Program-made: the position numbers and the translations under genes | Origin: Pelagicoccus albus | GTDB lineage: Bacteria; Verrucomicrobiota; Verrucomicrobiia; Opitutales; Opitutaceae | NCBI RefSeq assembly: GCF_014230145.1 | Contig: NZ_JACHVC010000012.1 | Span: 811,001 to 875,000, forward strand | Length of the DNA: 64,000 nucleotides | Direction: 5' to 3' | Shown: positions 27,556 through 35,752 of the stretch, piece by piece | Layout: each line of letters opens with the position of its first letter | Numbering within the stretch: position 1 is the stretch's first letter | Notes under the pieces: model-generated | What the model was told of the DNA's origin: nothing | The model's database searches: none | Seen by the model: only the letters and a program-made list of their open reading frames with translations

Positions 27556-27957
27556 TTAATCCTCAGTAGATAGGCTTACCGAGATAGCCCCAGCAAGCTT
27601 CGCTTCGTCAATCACTCGCACAAGCGTATCCGTAATCGACTGACGATCCGCCTGGATAATGACAGGCATTTTTTCTTTTTGGTAAAGCCGTCGAATGATG
27701 GGGCGTACGCCACTTATCCCGACTTCCTTACCACCGTAGACCACATTTCCATTTTCGGTGATAGCGATCAATATGCTGTTCTTTTCCAAGTCGGAAGCGG
27801 AAGCAGCTTGTGGCTTGTTGACCTCCACCCCTGTCTCTTCGACAAAAACCGTAGTAACGATGAAGAAAATCAGCAAAATAAAGACCATGTCTATCAGAGG
27901 GGACATGTTTATCTCCTCCGTGCTCTTCTTCTCTGCGAACATCTTTCTGTTCTTCAT
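27556..27957 (-). CDS. exbD: ExbD/TolR-family proton-channel subunit
   Basis: The 133-residue protein has one TM helix (about 20-40). Asp at residue 23 in '[15 protein letters not shown]' is the essential proton-path Asp of the family. A periplasmic domain runs to 133 and contains '[13 protein letters not shown]' and 'PVIIQADR' strands. It forms the stator complex with ExbB. ATG at 27957 and an internal ATG five codons later are both possible starts. Translation is close-coupled to the upstream ExbB (14 bp). Confidence 0.92.
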   Translation of the reverse strand: MKNRKMFAEKKSTEEINMSPLIDMVFILLIFFIVTTVFVEETGVEVNKPQAASASDLEKNSILIAITENGNVVYGGKEVGISGVRPIIRRLYQKEKMPVIIQADRQSITDTLVRVIDEAKLAGAISVSLSTED

Positions 27958-27971
27958 TTCAAAAACCTTTC

Positions 27972-28571
27972 TTATTTAAATTTCTTGGCCCCACGTGCCA
28001 CACAGGCCTCGATTCTCGTCAGCAACGTATCCAGATCGTTCTGACGTTTTTCGATAAGCATCATCAAAATGTAGCCGGGGATCGCTATAACCAGTCCCAG
28101 CTGAGTCGTGATCAAGGCTTCGGAGATGCCATCTGCGACCATGTTAACCGTTTGCCCTCCGGAACTAATGGCGAGTCCCTTGAATGTGCTCAACATACCG
28201 ATAACGGTGCCTAACAATCCAGTGAGAGGTGCCGCGCTTACAAATACGGCTAGCATCACTCGGCGACGATCGATTCGGGACAAATGCTCATTTCTGATTT
28301 CGCTGAAGCGATTCAAGACATCTCTTTGATCAGGCAGAGCCGCCTTGCCGTATTCGATCATGCTACGAATTTCTCCGCTGGCATGGTCCGGCGTTTCGAC
28401 CCAATCCTCGATAGTCTTATCGCTGGCTGACTTCCCTCTCAATTCATTGAGGTACACGATGATCTCCATGCCAGTGAAGAAAATGAGCAACGCTAGGCCA
28501 ACGAGCGGATACATAAGCGTACCGCCCGCGTTCCAAATCGGCATAAAACTGTTCTGGAAAAAGTCCGACAT
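27972..28571 (-). CDS. exbB: ExbB/TolQ/MotA-family proton-channel protein (second ExbB)
   Basis: A 199-residue protein with three TM helices: about 15-38, 107-132 and 148-175. The last two carry the conserved '[19 protein letters not shown]' and '[21 protein letters not shown]' channel motifs. It partners ExbD in proton flow. A GGGAGGG ribosome site lies just upstream of the ATG. It has no N-terminal extension, unlike the preceding TtpC-like paralogue. Both having identical core motifs shows the operon has two ExbB-type rings or a mixed complex. Confidence 0.92.
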   Translation of the reverse strand: MSDFFQNSFMPIWNAGGTLMYPLVGLALLIFFTGMEIIVYLNELRGKSASDKTIEDWVETPDHASGEIRSMIEYGKAALPDQRDVLNRFSEIRNEHLSRIDRRRVMLAVFVSAAPLTGLLGTVIGMLSTFKGLAISSGGQTVNMVADGISEALITTQLGLVIAIPGYILMMLIEKRQNDLDTLLTRIEACVARGAKKFK

Positions 28572-28598
28572 ATTTCGATCCCTCCCTCGATTAACGAA

Positions 28599-29987
28599 CT
28601 ATTTCCGACCAGGTAGTCCGTTAACAAATACAACGGAAAGCTTCTCCATATTGGCCATGATGGACTGAGCCTTTCGGTTTAGCATAGCGTGAGCTACCAG
28701 TGATGGGATCGCTACCACGAGGCCGAGCTCCGTCGTAATAAGCGCTTCGGAAATGCCACCGGAAAGGGAGCTGGCATCGCCAGTTCCAAAAAGGGTGATC
28801 ATCTTGAAAGTGTTAATCATACCCGTAACCGTTCCGAGTAGGCCGAGAAGCGGAGCTACCGCCGCAGTCACAGCGATTACGGAAAGGAAGCGTTCTACCT
28901 TCGGCTGGGCTTCCAGCATCTTCTCGTACATGACCTCCTCGACGAGTTCCTTGTCTTGGTCGCTACATTTAACCGCCTCTTCAATCATAGGCCCGAATTC
29001 CCACGGAAGTGAGCGAGCCTCTTCCAGAGCGTCATCTTGCTGACCCGCACGAACCTTGCGTACGATCGACCCCAGATTCGCAGCGCTCGGCTGCTTGATG
29101 CTGTAGATCGCGAACATCTTGTATACCGCGAGCAGAGCGGCCATGAGGGCGAAGATAATGATAGGCCAAACCCATAGGCCCCCTTTGAGCACGTGTTCAG
29201 CAACACTCTCCTTCGATCCCTCGATAGCTAAAGCCGCACCCAAAGTCACATCCAGGTCCATCGTGCCTTCCAAAGAATTTGCCAGCTCGTGGACTTCTCC
29301 TGCAAATTCGGGAGTAAGGGCGGTCGCGTTGGGAATCGCCGTCTGATGAGTTTCTATAATACCAGCCTGATCTCCTGAATCACTGCTGAAAACGCTAACT
29401 GGCCCGAGCTCTACGAACTTTCCGGTTCTCAAGTCACCCTTGTCATCAATCGCTTGTCCTTCGTAAACGACACCGCCTATGCGGTCTCGAATGCGATCGA
29501 TCCCTAACTGCAAGGAGTCGAGTTGAGCTGTGAACTGATCTTTCTTGGATACATCCGCAGTTTCCAAAGCGCTCCGAACCAAGTCGATACGGCTCTCGTA
29601 CTTTTGTTGCTCAGCAGAGGTCATTTGAGTCTGCACCTCCTGGAAGAACTGCCCCATCAAACCGCTGAGGTAATCATTCTCATCTTGAATCGCCTTCACT
29701 CGTCCTTCGAGCGCTTCCAATCCAATTGTCCTGCTATCTTGGGCACGCTGAGCACGCTGCAAAGTTGCCCCAAGGGCACGCGTCTGCTGCTTGAGTTCAT
29801 TTATCCGACGGGAGAGCGGAACGCTCTCTTCTCTAATTTCCGTCCGGACCTCGCTCAATTTTGCGAGCGAAGCATTAAGGTCTTTCTGAGCCTCGCTATT
29901 GACTGAGGAAAGATCCGCTTGCGCAGAAACTAAGGCACAAGAAAAAGCCGCAGCCGAGAGGGCCAACCATCTATTTAAAGGCTTCAT
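28599..29987 (-). CDS. TtpC-like ExbB paralogue with periplasmic coiled-coil extension
   Basis: A 462-residue protein with a signal peptide (about 1-24) and a coiled-coil region at about 25-130 containing 'NELKQQTRALGATLQRAQRAQD'. A periplasmic segment then leads to a MotA/TolQ/ExbB domain (about 265-455) with 'TAAVAPLLGLLGTVTGMINTF' and '[22 protein letters not shown]'. This matches TtpC of Vibrio TonB2 systems, an ExbB-like protein with a long periplasmic part needed for TonB2 function. It sits between the DUF3450 gene and exbB as in Vibrio. Spacing to the neighbours is 14 and 27 bp. Confidence 0.88.
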   Translation of the reverse strand: MKPLNRWLALSAAAFSCALVSAQADLSSVNSEAQKDLNASLAKLSEVRTEIREESVPLSRRINELKQQTRALGATLQRAQRAQDSRTIGLEALEGRVKAIQDENDYLSGLMGQFFQEVQTQMTSAEQQKYESRIDLVRSALETADVSKKDQFTAQLDSLQLGIDRIRDRIGGVVYEGQAIDDKGDLRTGKFVELGPVSVFSSDSGDQAGIIETHQTAIPNATALTPEFAGEVHELANSLEGTMDLDVTLGAALAIEGSKESVAEHVLKGGLWVWPIIIFALMAALLAVYKMFAIYSIKQPSAANLGSIVRKVRAGQQDDALEEARSLPWEFGPMIEEAVKCSDQDKELVEEVMYEKMLEAQPKVERFLSVIAVTAAVAPLLGLLGTVTGMINTFKMITLFGTGDASSLSGGISEALITTELGLVVAIPSLVAHAMLNRKAQSIMANMEKLSVVFVNGLPGRK

Positions 29988-30001
29988 GTTCTATGATGTA
30001 G

Positions 30002-30769
30002 TTATTTAATTACGACAGGAAGCTTAACAAACTCAGCTTGCTTGCCCTTCTGGTACATCGATACCATTCCTAAAATCGCTTCTCCATACTCTGGAGCTTC
30101 CACCCACTTCCATCCTGACTCGGTGGGGTAGCCATAGCCTGCTCGCTCACCTGTGGAGTCTGTGTAGTAAGCGATCGCGAAACCGTAATAGAGCGTATTC
30201 ACTTGCTTACTTTGACCACCTTGGAAATCCCTCGTCTCAGTCTCCAAGCTGATGACATTATCAAACTTGTTAGCTTGGCTCAAAATCCCCACGACATTGC
30301 GGAGGCGGATCGACAAGGACAGCTGAGTCGGCTCTCCCTTTTTCGGAAGCTGGCGAACTAACGGCTTGATGCTATCGACGTATGTTTCTGGCAAATACGG
30401 AAGGAGTTGGCGTATTTCCTCCTCAAGCGTTTCCAAATTCTCACGAATCACACTTGATGCCTCCTCTAGAGACTCCTTGCGACCGACTATTTCTTCACGA
30501 CGCTTATCAGCTTCCGTAGCGGACTCCTTGCTAGCGTCTATTTTTTCAGTAAGACTCGCTTTCTCAGTCTCGAGCATTTGGGCGAGATCCTCCAGCACTG
30601 CTTTGTCGCGCTTCCAATCATTGGATTCCTTAGAGATAAGATTCTCAGTTTCCGCCCACTGTGTCACAGTAGCCTTGGTCTCTCTATAGAGACCGCCATC
30701 CGTCTCGCACATTCCATCTAGCGTGCCTAGAGACGCAGCCAAAATGCTCAAAATTAGTAGTCGTTTCAT
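30002..30769 (-). CDS. DUF3450 periplasmic protein, first gene of the TonB2-type operon
   Basis: A 255-residue protein with a signal peptide (about 1-20), a coiled-coil region (about 30-125) and a C-terminal beta-rich part ('YYGFAIAYYTDSTGERAGYGYPTESGWKW'). DUF3450 proteins open this conserved operon in many bacteria (DUF3450, TtpC, ExbB, ExbD, TonB, TPR) and probably belong to the energy complex at the inner-membrane face. No biochemical activity is known to me. A 10-base perfect anti-anti-SD run lies 22 bases before the ATG, further than normal. No in-frame ATG, GTG or TTG lies between. Confidence 0.85.
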   Translation of the reverse strand: MKRLLILSILAASLGTLDGMCETDGGLYRETKATVTQWAETENLISKESNDWKRDKAVLEDLAQMLETEKASLTEKIDASKESATEADKRREEIVGRKESLEEASSVIRENLETLEEEIRQLLPYLPETYVDSIKPLVRQLPKKGEPTQLSLSIRLRNVVGILSQANKFDNVISLETETRDFQGGQSKQVNTLYYGFAIAYYTDSTGERAGYGYPTESGWKWVEAPEYGEAILGMVSMYQKGKQAEFVKLPVVIK

Positions 30770-30791
30770 TTTTTGAATACAGTTGCTTTAA

Positions 30792-30801
30792 GATCACCTC
30801 C
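30792..30801 (-). promoter_or_regulatory. Perfect 10-base Shine-Dalgarno-like site, unusually far from start
   Basis: GGAGGTGATC on the minus strand is a perfect complement of the usual 16S 3' end. It lies 22 bases upstream of the DUF3450 ATG, where 5-10 is normal. It may bind ribosomes in standby mode, or belong to a leader hairpin; CCTCG/CGAGG pairs at 30822-30834. Confidence 0.4.
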
Positions 30802-30854
30802 CGATTCGAACAAACGCCGAACCTCGCTTCGAGGCGCTGTGATCCTGCACGTAA

Positions 30855-30867
30855 TGACCCAAGGTCA
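30855..30867. promoter_or_regulatory. TGACC-CAA-GGTCA inverted repeat upstream of the Ton operon
   Basis: This is a perfect five-base inverted repeat with a three-base spacer, about 90 bp before the DUF3450 start. On the minus strand it overlaps a TTGACC hexamer that could serve as a -35 box. No convincing -10 was found. It is a possible operator; the binding protein is unknown. Confidence 0.3.
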
Positions 30868-31023
30868 ATTTCCGATCGCCATCGTAACGGGAACGTGACG
30901 CAGCTGCTGCAATCGTCAAAATGCAGTCACGAAACTGTAACATCCAATTTCCGACAACAGGCTAAAACAGCCACATTCCCCTAACTGGAACTGCAAAAAC
31001 AAAAAACTCGCCTCTTAAGCGCA

Positions 31024-31056
31024 CAAAAAAAGACCTGCCCCCCAAGGGACAGGTCT
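31024..31056 (-). terminator. Rho-independent terminator of the RRM gene
   Basis: On the minus strand AGACCTGTCCC pairs with GGCAGGTCT (31031-31055), followed by a run of T residues. It lies about 25 bases past the stop codon of the RNA-binding protein. The stretch from here to the Ton operon start holds no gene. Confidence 0.85.
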
Positions 31057-31081
31057 CCAAATTCTGAGTACGGATTTAGGC

Positions 31082-31495
31082 TTAGTAGCCGTCTTGGTAG
31101 CCACCGCCGCCACGACGATCTCCGCCGCCACGACGATCTCCACGATAGCCTCCACCTCCGCCGCGTGGACGGTCACCACCGCGGTAGCCGCCTCCGCCAC
31201 GTGGACGATCTCCACCGCGGTAGCCGCCGCCTCCACCACGTGGTCCGCGAGGGGCGCGTGGGGTTGCTTCACGAACTGAAAGTTCGCGGCCATCTAGCTC
31301 TTGTCCGTTCAAGCCGGCAATTGCGGCTGCGCCTTCTTCGGCGTTATCCATTGTAATGAACCCGAATCCTCTCGAACGGCCAGTTTCGCGGTCCGTGATG
31401 ATTTTGAGTTGAGAGACCGCTCCGAATTGTTCGAATGCGTCTTGCAGGTCTCCTTCTGATAGCCCGAAGGAGATGTTTCCTACGTATATTTCCAT
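31082..31495 (-). CDS. Glycine-rich RRM RNA-binding protein
   Basis: A 137-residue protein with an RRM at 1-78: RNP2 IYVGNI at 3-8 and RNP1 RGFGFITM at 42-49. A Gly/Arg/Asp/Tyr-rich tail (82-137) is made of GGYRGGDRPRGG-like repeats. Such single-RRM proteins are widespread in cyanobacteria and Verrucomicrobiota/Planctomycetota and are often cold-induced RNA chaperones. RGG tails add nonspecific RNA binding and may support condensate formation. The gene stands alone with its own terminator. Regulation by cold is inference from the family. Confidence 0.92.
   Translation of the reverse strand: MEIYVGNISFGLSEGDLQDAFEQFGAVSQLKIITDRETGRSRGFGFITMDNAEEGAAAIAGLNGQELDGRELSVREATPRAPRGPRGGGGGYRGGDRPRGGGGYRGGDRPRGGGGGYRGDRRGGGDRRGGGGYQDGY
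31150..31252. repeat. Imperfect tandem repeat encoding the RGG tail
   Basis: Roughly 33-36 bp units, each containing a CCRCGTGGACG or similar box and a CACCGCGGTAGCCGCC box, recur about three times. They encode the GGYRGGDRPRGG units of the RRM protein tail, so unit number may vary between strains. Confidence 0.6.
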
Positions 31496-31749
31496 TTATC
31501 TGATTTTTTGAGCGTCGTATTGTGATAAGGCAGATTCAAACAGCGACGCTAGAACCGGAACATACCTCTAACCATCAAGAGATGGATTAACTAAACAAAA
31601 TAGCACTCATCAGATTATCCGCAATTAAGCGAGCGGAAAAGAAGGGTCAGCAAAGCTGGGTTTAGCTTAATCAAAAACTGCCTAGAACCGCCTGGGGTAT
31701 ATAAAGAATCCTTGAACCAAGCCTCAGCTTTGCACACTCAACTGGGAAG

Positions 31750-32715
31750 ATGCTAATTCCTATCATTGCCCTTATCCTTGGCCTAGTCGTCCTGATTTGG
31801 AGCGCCGACCGTTTCATAGATGGAGCTTCAGGCGTAGCCAGCCATCTCGGAATGCCACCTCTTTTGATCGGCATCGTGATAGTGGGCTTCGGAACCTCCG
31901 CTCCCGAACTCGTGGTTTCTGCACTGGCAGCGCTGCAACACAATCCCGGACTCGCCTTGGGAAATGCCTTCGGGTCCAACATCGCCAATATCGCCCTTAT
32001 CCTAGCAACTACGACTGTCATCATTCCGATCACCGTGCAGTCGAGTATCTTACGCAAAGAGCTTCCTCTTCTTACCGGAGCAACGCTTCTCTCTGCGATA
32101 CTGATTTGGGACTTAGAAATTTCCTTCGTCGATGGCCTGATAATGCTCGTCGCGCTCGTCGGCGTCATGACTTGGACAACTCTGGAGAGCATGAAAAACG
32201 AGGGAGATGCCCTTGCCGAAGAATTTACTGAGGAGTTAAACGAGAAGAAAACCTCCCTGGGCCTATCCATATTTTGGCTGGTCTTTGGACTCGCCGCCCT
32301 AGTGGGAAGTTCGAAATCCATGGTCTGGGGCGCCACAGAAATCGCCCTCAGCTTGGGAGTTAGCGAATTCGTGATCGGCTTAACAATAGTAGCTGTCGGC
32401 ACTTCATTGCCGGAACTTGCCTCCTCGATTACGGCAGCAAAAAAAGGCGAGCACGATATCGTGGTCGGCAACATAATTGGCTCCAACCTTTTCAATACCC
32501 TTGCCGTTGTGGGCTTGGCAGCGGTTATCCGTCCCTTTAATCCCGAGGCCAACATCCTGAGCAGAGACTTGCCGGTCACAGCCGGCCTCACTCTGGCCCT
32601 TTTCTTTGTCTGTTACCGACGTGGGGGAGCAGGAAAAATTACCCGCCTCGAAGGTAGTTTACTGCTATTATCCTACCTCGGCTACTACGCCTGGATCTTC
32701 CTTTCGGAGCGTTAG
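31750..32715 (+). CDS. Ca2+/Na+ (K+) antiporter of the CaCA superfamily (YrbG type)
   Basis: A 321-residue inner-membrane protein of about ten TM helices arranged as two inverted halves. Both alpha repeats are present: 'GFGTSAPELVVSALAAL...ALGNAFGSNIANI' near 47-85 and 'AVGTSLPELASSITAA...VVGNIIGSNLFNTL' near 215-255. Each carries the Glu needed for cation binding. It exchanges sodium and/or protons for calcium. A cytoplasmic acidic loop lies at about 150-175 (DALAEEFTEELNEKK). No partner genes. It converges with panD. Confidence 0.9.
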   Translation: MLIPIIALILGLVVLIWSADRFIDGASGVASHLGMPPLLIGIVIVGFGTSAPELVVSALAALQHNPGLALGNAFGSNIANIALILATTTVIIPITVQSSILRKELPLLTGATLLSAILIWDLEISFVDGLIMLVALVGVMTWTTLESMKNEGDALAEEFTEELNEKKTSLGLSIFWLVFGLAALVGSSKSMVWGATEIALSLGVSEFVIGLTIVAVGTSLPELASSITAAKKGEHDIVVGNIIGSNLFNTLAVVGLAAVIRPFNPEANILSRDLPVTAGLTLALFFVCYRRGGAGKITRLEGSLLLLSYLGYYAWIFLSER

Positions 32716-32763
32716 GCCCAAAGAAATAGAGTCGATGCCCTTCAGCCAAACGACGTATGTCGA

Positions 32764-33135
32764 CTAGGGCCGGCGTACGGGCGGCTCGTTGACGTGCTTG
32801 ATGGAATTGTCGGCGTTGACCATGACGAGCTTCGGCTTGAACGCATCAATATCCGCATCGTCCACTTCCTGGAAACTGGCAATGATCACCTTGTCACCTC
32901 GATGCACCAAGCGGGCCGCAGCGCCATTGAGGCAAATCTCGCCTGGCTTGCCCCAAATCACGTAAGTCGTGAGGCGGCTGCCATTATCGATATCATAAAC
33001 ATCGACCTTTTCGAACTCGACCAAATCTGCCGCTTTGCAGAGCGCTGGATCGATGCTTATCGAGCCTTCATAGTTCAGATCCGCATCCGTAACCGTAGCA
33101 CGGTGGATCTTCGACTTTAACATATGTCGCTTCAT
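32764..33135 (-). CDS. panD: Aspartate 1-decarboxylase
   Basis: PanD makes beta-alanine for pantothenate. The product is about 123 residues. The YEGSISID segment holds the Gly-Ser bond that self-cleaves to create the pyruvoyl group, with Ser as future N terminus. '[12 protein letters not shown]' and 'GRLTTY'-type strands (here [10 protein letters not shown]), '[13 protein letters not shown]' and 'VIIASF' follow the family. Two starts compete: ATG at 33135 (MKRHMLKSK) and ATG at 33123 (MLKSK, the family-typical N terminus). No PanM-like maturation factor is present, as expected outside enterics. It is the last gene of the panB-panC-coaX-panD unit. Confidence 0.93.
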   Translation of the reverse strand: MKRHMLKSKIHRATVTDADLNYEGSISIDPALCKAADLVEFEKVDVYDIDNGSRLTTYVIWGKPGEICLNGAAARLVHRGDKVIIASFQEVDDADIDAFKPKLVMVNADNSIKHVNEPPVRRP

Positions 33136-33148
33136 AACAATTAATTCT

Positions 33149-33946
33149 TTAATTCTCCACTTGAGCAGGAGCCTTCTCGATCGGATTCCACGCCAACATG
33201 GCGTTGACGCCACGTAGCACTAGATCCGGTACAATTTCGTCAAATAAACCAGCGTCACGGTAGAGCTGGGAAAAACCACCCGTCGCAATCACTAGGGTTG
33301 CTTCATCGCCAAAGGCTTCCTGACGGATGCGATCCACAAGATTGCGAATCATGCCCAGATAACCGAAATACAAGCCGCTCTGGATCGCCTCGATGGTAGA
33401 GCGGCCCAGAGCGCGCTTCGGAGCGTTGATTTCCACAAAAGGCAATTTGGCCGTATTGGAGCCAAGCGCTTCCATAGCAAGGCCGAGTCCGGCGCAAATA
33501 GATCCACCAAGGTACTCTCGTTGGGAAGATACCGCATCAAGCGTTATCGCTGTTCCAAAATCGACCACCACCGCGTTTTGGCCGGAAAACATTTCCGAAA
33601 CAGCGACCGCATTGGCAATGCGGTCCGCACCGACTTCCAGAGGATTGCGGGTTTTGATCTTGAGCTTGGTTTTAACGCCTGCCTCAAGAAATAGCGGCTC
33701 GAGATCGAAATAGATGCGGCACGCGTTGCGCAGAGAATAAAGCTCGTCTGGCACCACACAGCTAATTCCGATACGCTCTACGAGAGAGGGATCCAGACCA
33801 TGCTCTCTCAAGACCGAGACGAGGAACAAACCGATCTCGTCACGGGAGGATCGGGAGCTTTCCTTGCGGAATTGAGTAACAAAGCGGTCGCCATCATAGA
33901 CAGCCCCGTGCATCTGCGAATTACCAACGTCTATACAGAGGTTCAT
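33149..33946 (-). CDS. coaX: Type III pantothenate kinase
   Basis: A 265-residue ASKHA-fold kinase that starts CoA synthesis by phosphorylating pantothenate. N-terminal '[17 protein letters not shown]' holds the first phosphate-binding loop. '[15 protein letters not shown]' and '[14 protein letters not shown]' carry the Asp residues for catalysis and ATP. Type III enzymes resist CoA feedback and need a monovalent cation. It lies 3 bp after panC and 13 bp before panD. Confidence 0.93.
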   Translation of the reverse strand: MNLCIDVGNSQMHGAVYDGDRFVTQFRKESSRSSRDEIGLFLVSVLREHGLDPSLVERIGISCVVPDELYSLRNACRIYFDLEPLFLEAGVKTKLKIKTRNPLEVGADRIANAVAVSEMFSGQNAVVVDFGTAITLDAVSSQREYLGGSICAGLGLAMEALGSNTAKLPFVEINAPKRALGRSTIEAIQSGLYFGYLGMIRNLVDRIRQEAFGDEATLVIATGGFSQLYRDAGLFDEIVPDLVLRGVNAMLAWNPIEKAPAQVEN

Positions 33947-33949
33947 AGC

Positions 33950-34714
33950 TTACGAGCGTTCAACATTGTCGATGAGACGGACTCCTTCGAGAACGACTGC
34001 ACCGAGACGACGGCCTGGCCGATCCGCTACATACTCAGGATCGAACCCAGCGACACGAAGCGCTTCCATTGCCGCATCCTCGCTCTGGGCCGTATTCAGA
34101 ATTTGGTTAAACAAAGCTGCCTTCTCGAAACCATCTGCGGACAGCCTTCGGTTTCTTGAGCTCATGGCCAAGCCGCTTTTCTCACGGATCGTAGGACAAG
34201 GAACGATTTCCACAGGGAGAAAGAACGCTTCAACTAAGCCCTTCACTAATTGTAGCTGCTGCCAATCCTTCTCTCCGAAGTAGGCGCGCCGAGCATTTCC
34301 CACCATCAGAAGTTTCATGACCACCGTCAGCACTCCGTCGAAATGCCCCGGCCGATGCTCCCCTTCCAGCTCAGTGGAAAGGACCGATTCGCTTATCTTG
34401 TAGCGATAATCGTCTGGATACATCTCTTCGTAGCTTGGGGCAAAGACGGCATGCGCCCCTAATTCGCTAAGGGCCTGTAAGTCTTCTTCGAATACAGCCG
34501 GGTACTTATCGAAATCCTCCTGTTTATTAAACTGGGTTCGATTCAAGAAAACGCTTGTCGCAACATATTCATTTTCCTCGAGAGCGCGTTTGACCAAATC
34601 GAGATGGCCAGCATGCAAGCCACCCATAGTGGGTATGAAGCCGAGACTGGCGCTTCCAACCGTCTCCTCCCGCCACTCGCGGTAAGCAGCGACCGTTTGC
34701 AATACCTTGGTCAT
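33950..34714 (-). CDS. panC: Pantothenate synthetase
   Basis: PanC joins pantoate and beta-alanine with ATP. The 254-residue product shows the HIGH-like 'PTMGGLHAGHLDLV' (the last His-Leu pair as expected), 'FLNRTQFNKQEDFDKYP', 'FGEKDWQQLQLV' and the KMSKS-like 'MSSRNRRLS'. Glu in 'AGH' position aside, ligand residues match. It sits 3 bp from both panB and coaX, implying coupled translation. The length is slightly short of E. coli PanC (283). Confidence 0.95.
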   Translation of the reverse strand: MTKVLQTVAAYREWREETVGSASLGFIPTMGGLHAGHLDLVKRALEENEYVATSVFLNRTQFNKQEDFDKYPAVFEEDLQALSELGAHAVFAPSYEEMYPDDYRYKISESVLSTELEGEHRPGHFDGVLTVVMKLLMVGNARRAYFGEKDWQQLQLVKGLVEAFFLPVEIVPCPTIREKSGLAMSSRNRRLSADGFEKAALFNQILNTAQSEDAAMEALRVAGFDPEYVADRPGRRLGAVVLEGVRLIDNVERS

Positions 34715-34717
34715 CTC

Positions 34718-35530
34718 CTAGCCCTCCAACTTCGCCAAGCGGGAAGTGTATTCGCCCGTGGCTGGGAAAGCGGCGCTTTGCACATCCGCACAATAACGAT
34801 CAACCGCCGAAGCGATTCGTTCGCTCAAATTGTCGTACTTCCGAGCAAAACGGGGCTGAAATTGGGCATCCATACCCAGCAAATCATTTACCACCAAAAC
34901 CTGCCCAGAGACCTCTGGACCACACCCGATGCCGATGGTAGGGATCGAAACAGAACGAGTCACCTCCTCCGCAACATCGCCAGGGATGCACTCTAAAACG
35001 ACAGAAAAGCAACCAGCTTGCTCCAGCATGCGAGCGTCTTCTACCAAGGCTTTCGCGGCCGAGCTGCTCTTCCCCTGCATCTTGAATCCTCCAAATTCGT
35101 TCACAGACTGAGGAGTCAAACCGAGGTGTCCCATCACTGGCACTCCGCTATCCACGATATGCTCGACGAGCTGAACGTTTCCCTTGCGGCGTTCGAGCTT
35201 AACGGCATTGGCACCCGCTTTCATCAGCTGATCTACTGCATCCATGGCATGGTCGATGCCTTTGCGATTGGAGAGAAATGGCAAGTCGGCGACAATTACT
35301 TTGTCGGGAGCGCCTCTGCGTACGGCGGCCGTATGGGCGGCTATCATCTCAACCGTCGCGTGAACGGTGCTGTCGAAACCGTGCACCACCATAGCGCAGG
35401 AATCGCCTATCAAAATCGAATCAACACTGGTGGCGTTGAGGATTTTCGCAGTCGCGGCGTCATAACAAGTCACCATTGTAATGGGCTTGCCGGCCGCCTT
35501 CCATTTTTGGAAGTCAGGTATGTTTTTCAT
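34718..35530 (-). CDS. panB: 3-methyl-2-oxobutanoate hydroxymethyltransferase
   Basis: First gene of the pantothenate unit, 270 residues. A TIM-barrel enzyme transferring a hydroxymethyl group from methylene-THF to alpha-ketoisovalerate. Mg-binding Asp in 'ILIGDSCAMVV' and 'VIVADLPF', then 'GANAVKLE', 'VMGHLGLTPQSVNEFGGFKMQGK' and 'ECIPGDVAEEVTRSVSIPTIGIGCGP', match closely. Starts with MKNIPDFQKWKAAGKPITMVTCYD as the family does. The upstream spacer to murA is about 220 bp and should hold both promoters. Confidence 0.95.
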   Translation of the reverse strand: MKNIPDFQKWKAAGKPITMVTCYDAATAKILNATSVDSILIGDSCAMVVHGFDSTVHATVEMIAAHTAAVRRGAPDKVIVADLPFLSNRKGIDHAMDAVDQLMKAGANAVKLERRKGNVQLVEHIVDSGVPVMGHLGLTPQSVNEFGGFKMQGKSSSAAKALVEDARMLEQAGCFSVVLECIPGDVAEEVTRSVSIPTIGIGCGPEVSGQVLVVNDLLGMDAQFQPRFARKYDNLSERIASAVDRYCADVQSAAFPATGEYTSRLAKLEG

Positions 35531-35752
35531 GTTTCGGGTGCCTGTCGCGATGGATCAGGATCCTATGTTGAAGATTGTGTGGTGGTCTTGGTGCTCGGGT
35601 CGCTGGAACGGACGTTCTCAACGCTCGAGACCGCACTACAAAATGAAACTGACGAAGTTTTCAATTCAAATTCCGTCGTTTGACTTTCCTCTAGCACCTT
35701 TCCGGTTGAAAATCTAAAGAGGCCCCGCGAAGCTGCCCACGACTCATCCCAC

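Noticed and set aside
25500-31500. Idea that the Ton operon is a Tol-Pal system
   Set aside because: No pal, tolA or tolB is present, and DUF3450, TtpC-like and TPR proteins are hallmarks of the TonB2 type.
31671-32591. 306-codon minus-strand frame over the Ca2+/Na+ antiporter
   Set aside because: The plus strand encodes a clean CaCA antiporter with both alpha repeats; the minus frame is Arg/Ser-rich and shadow-like.
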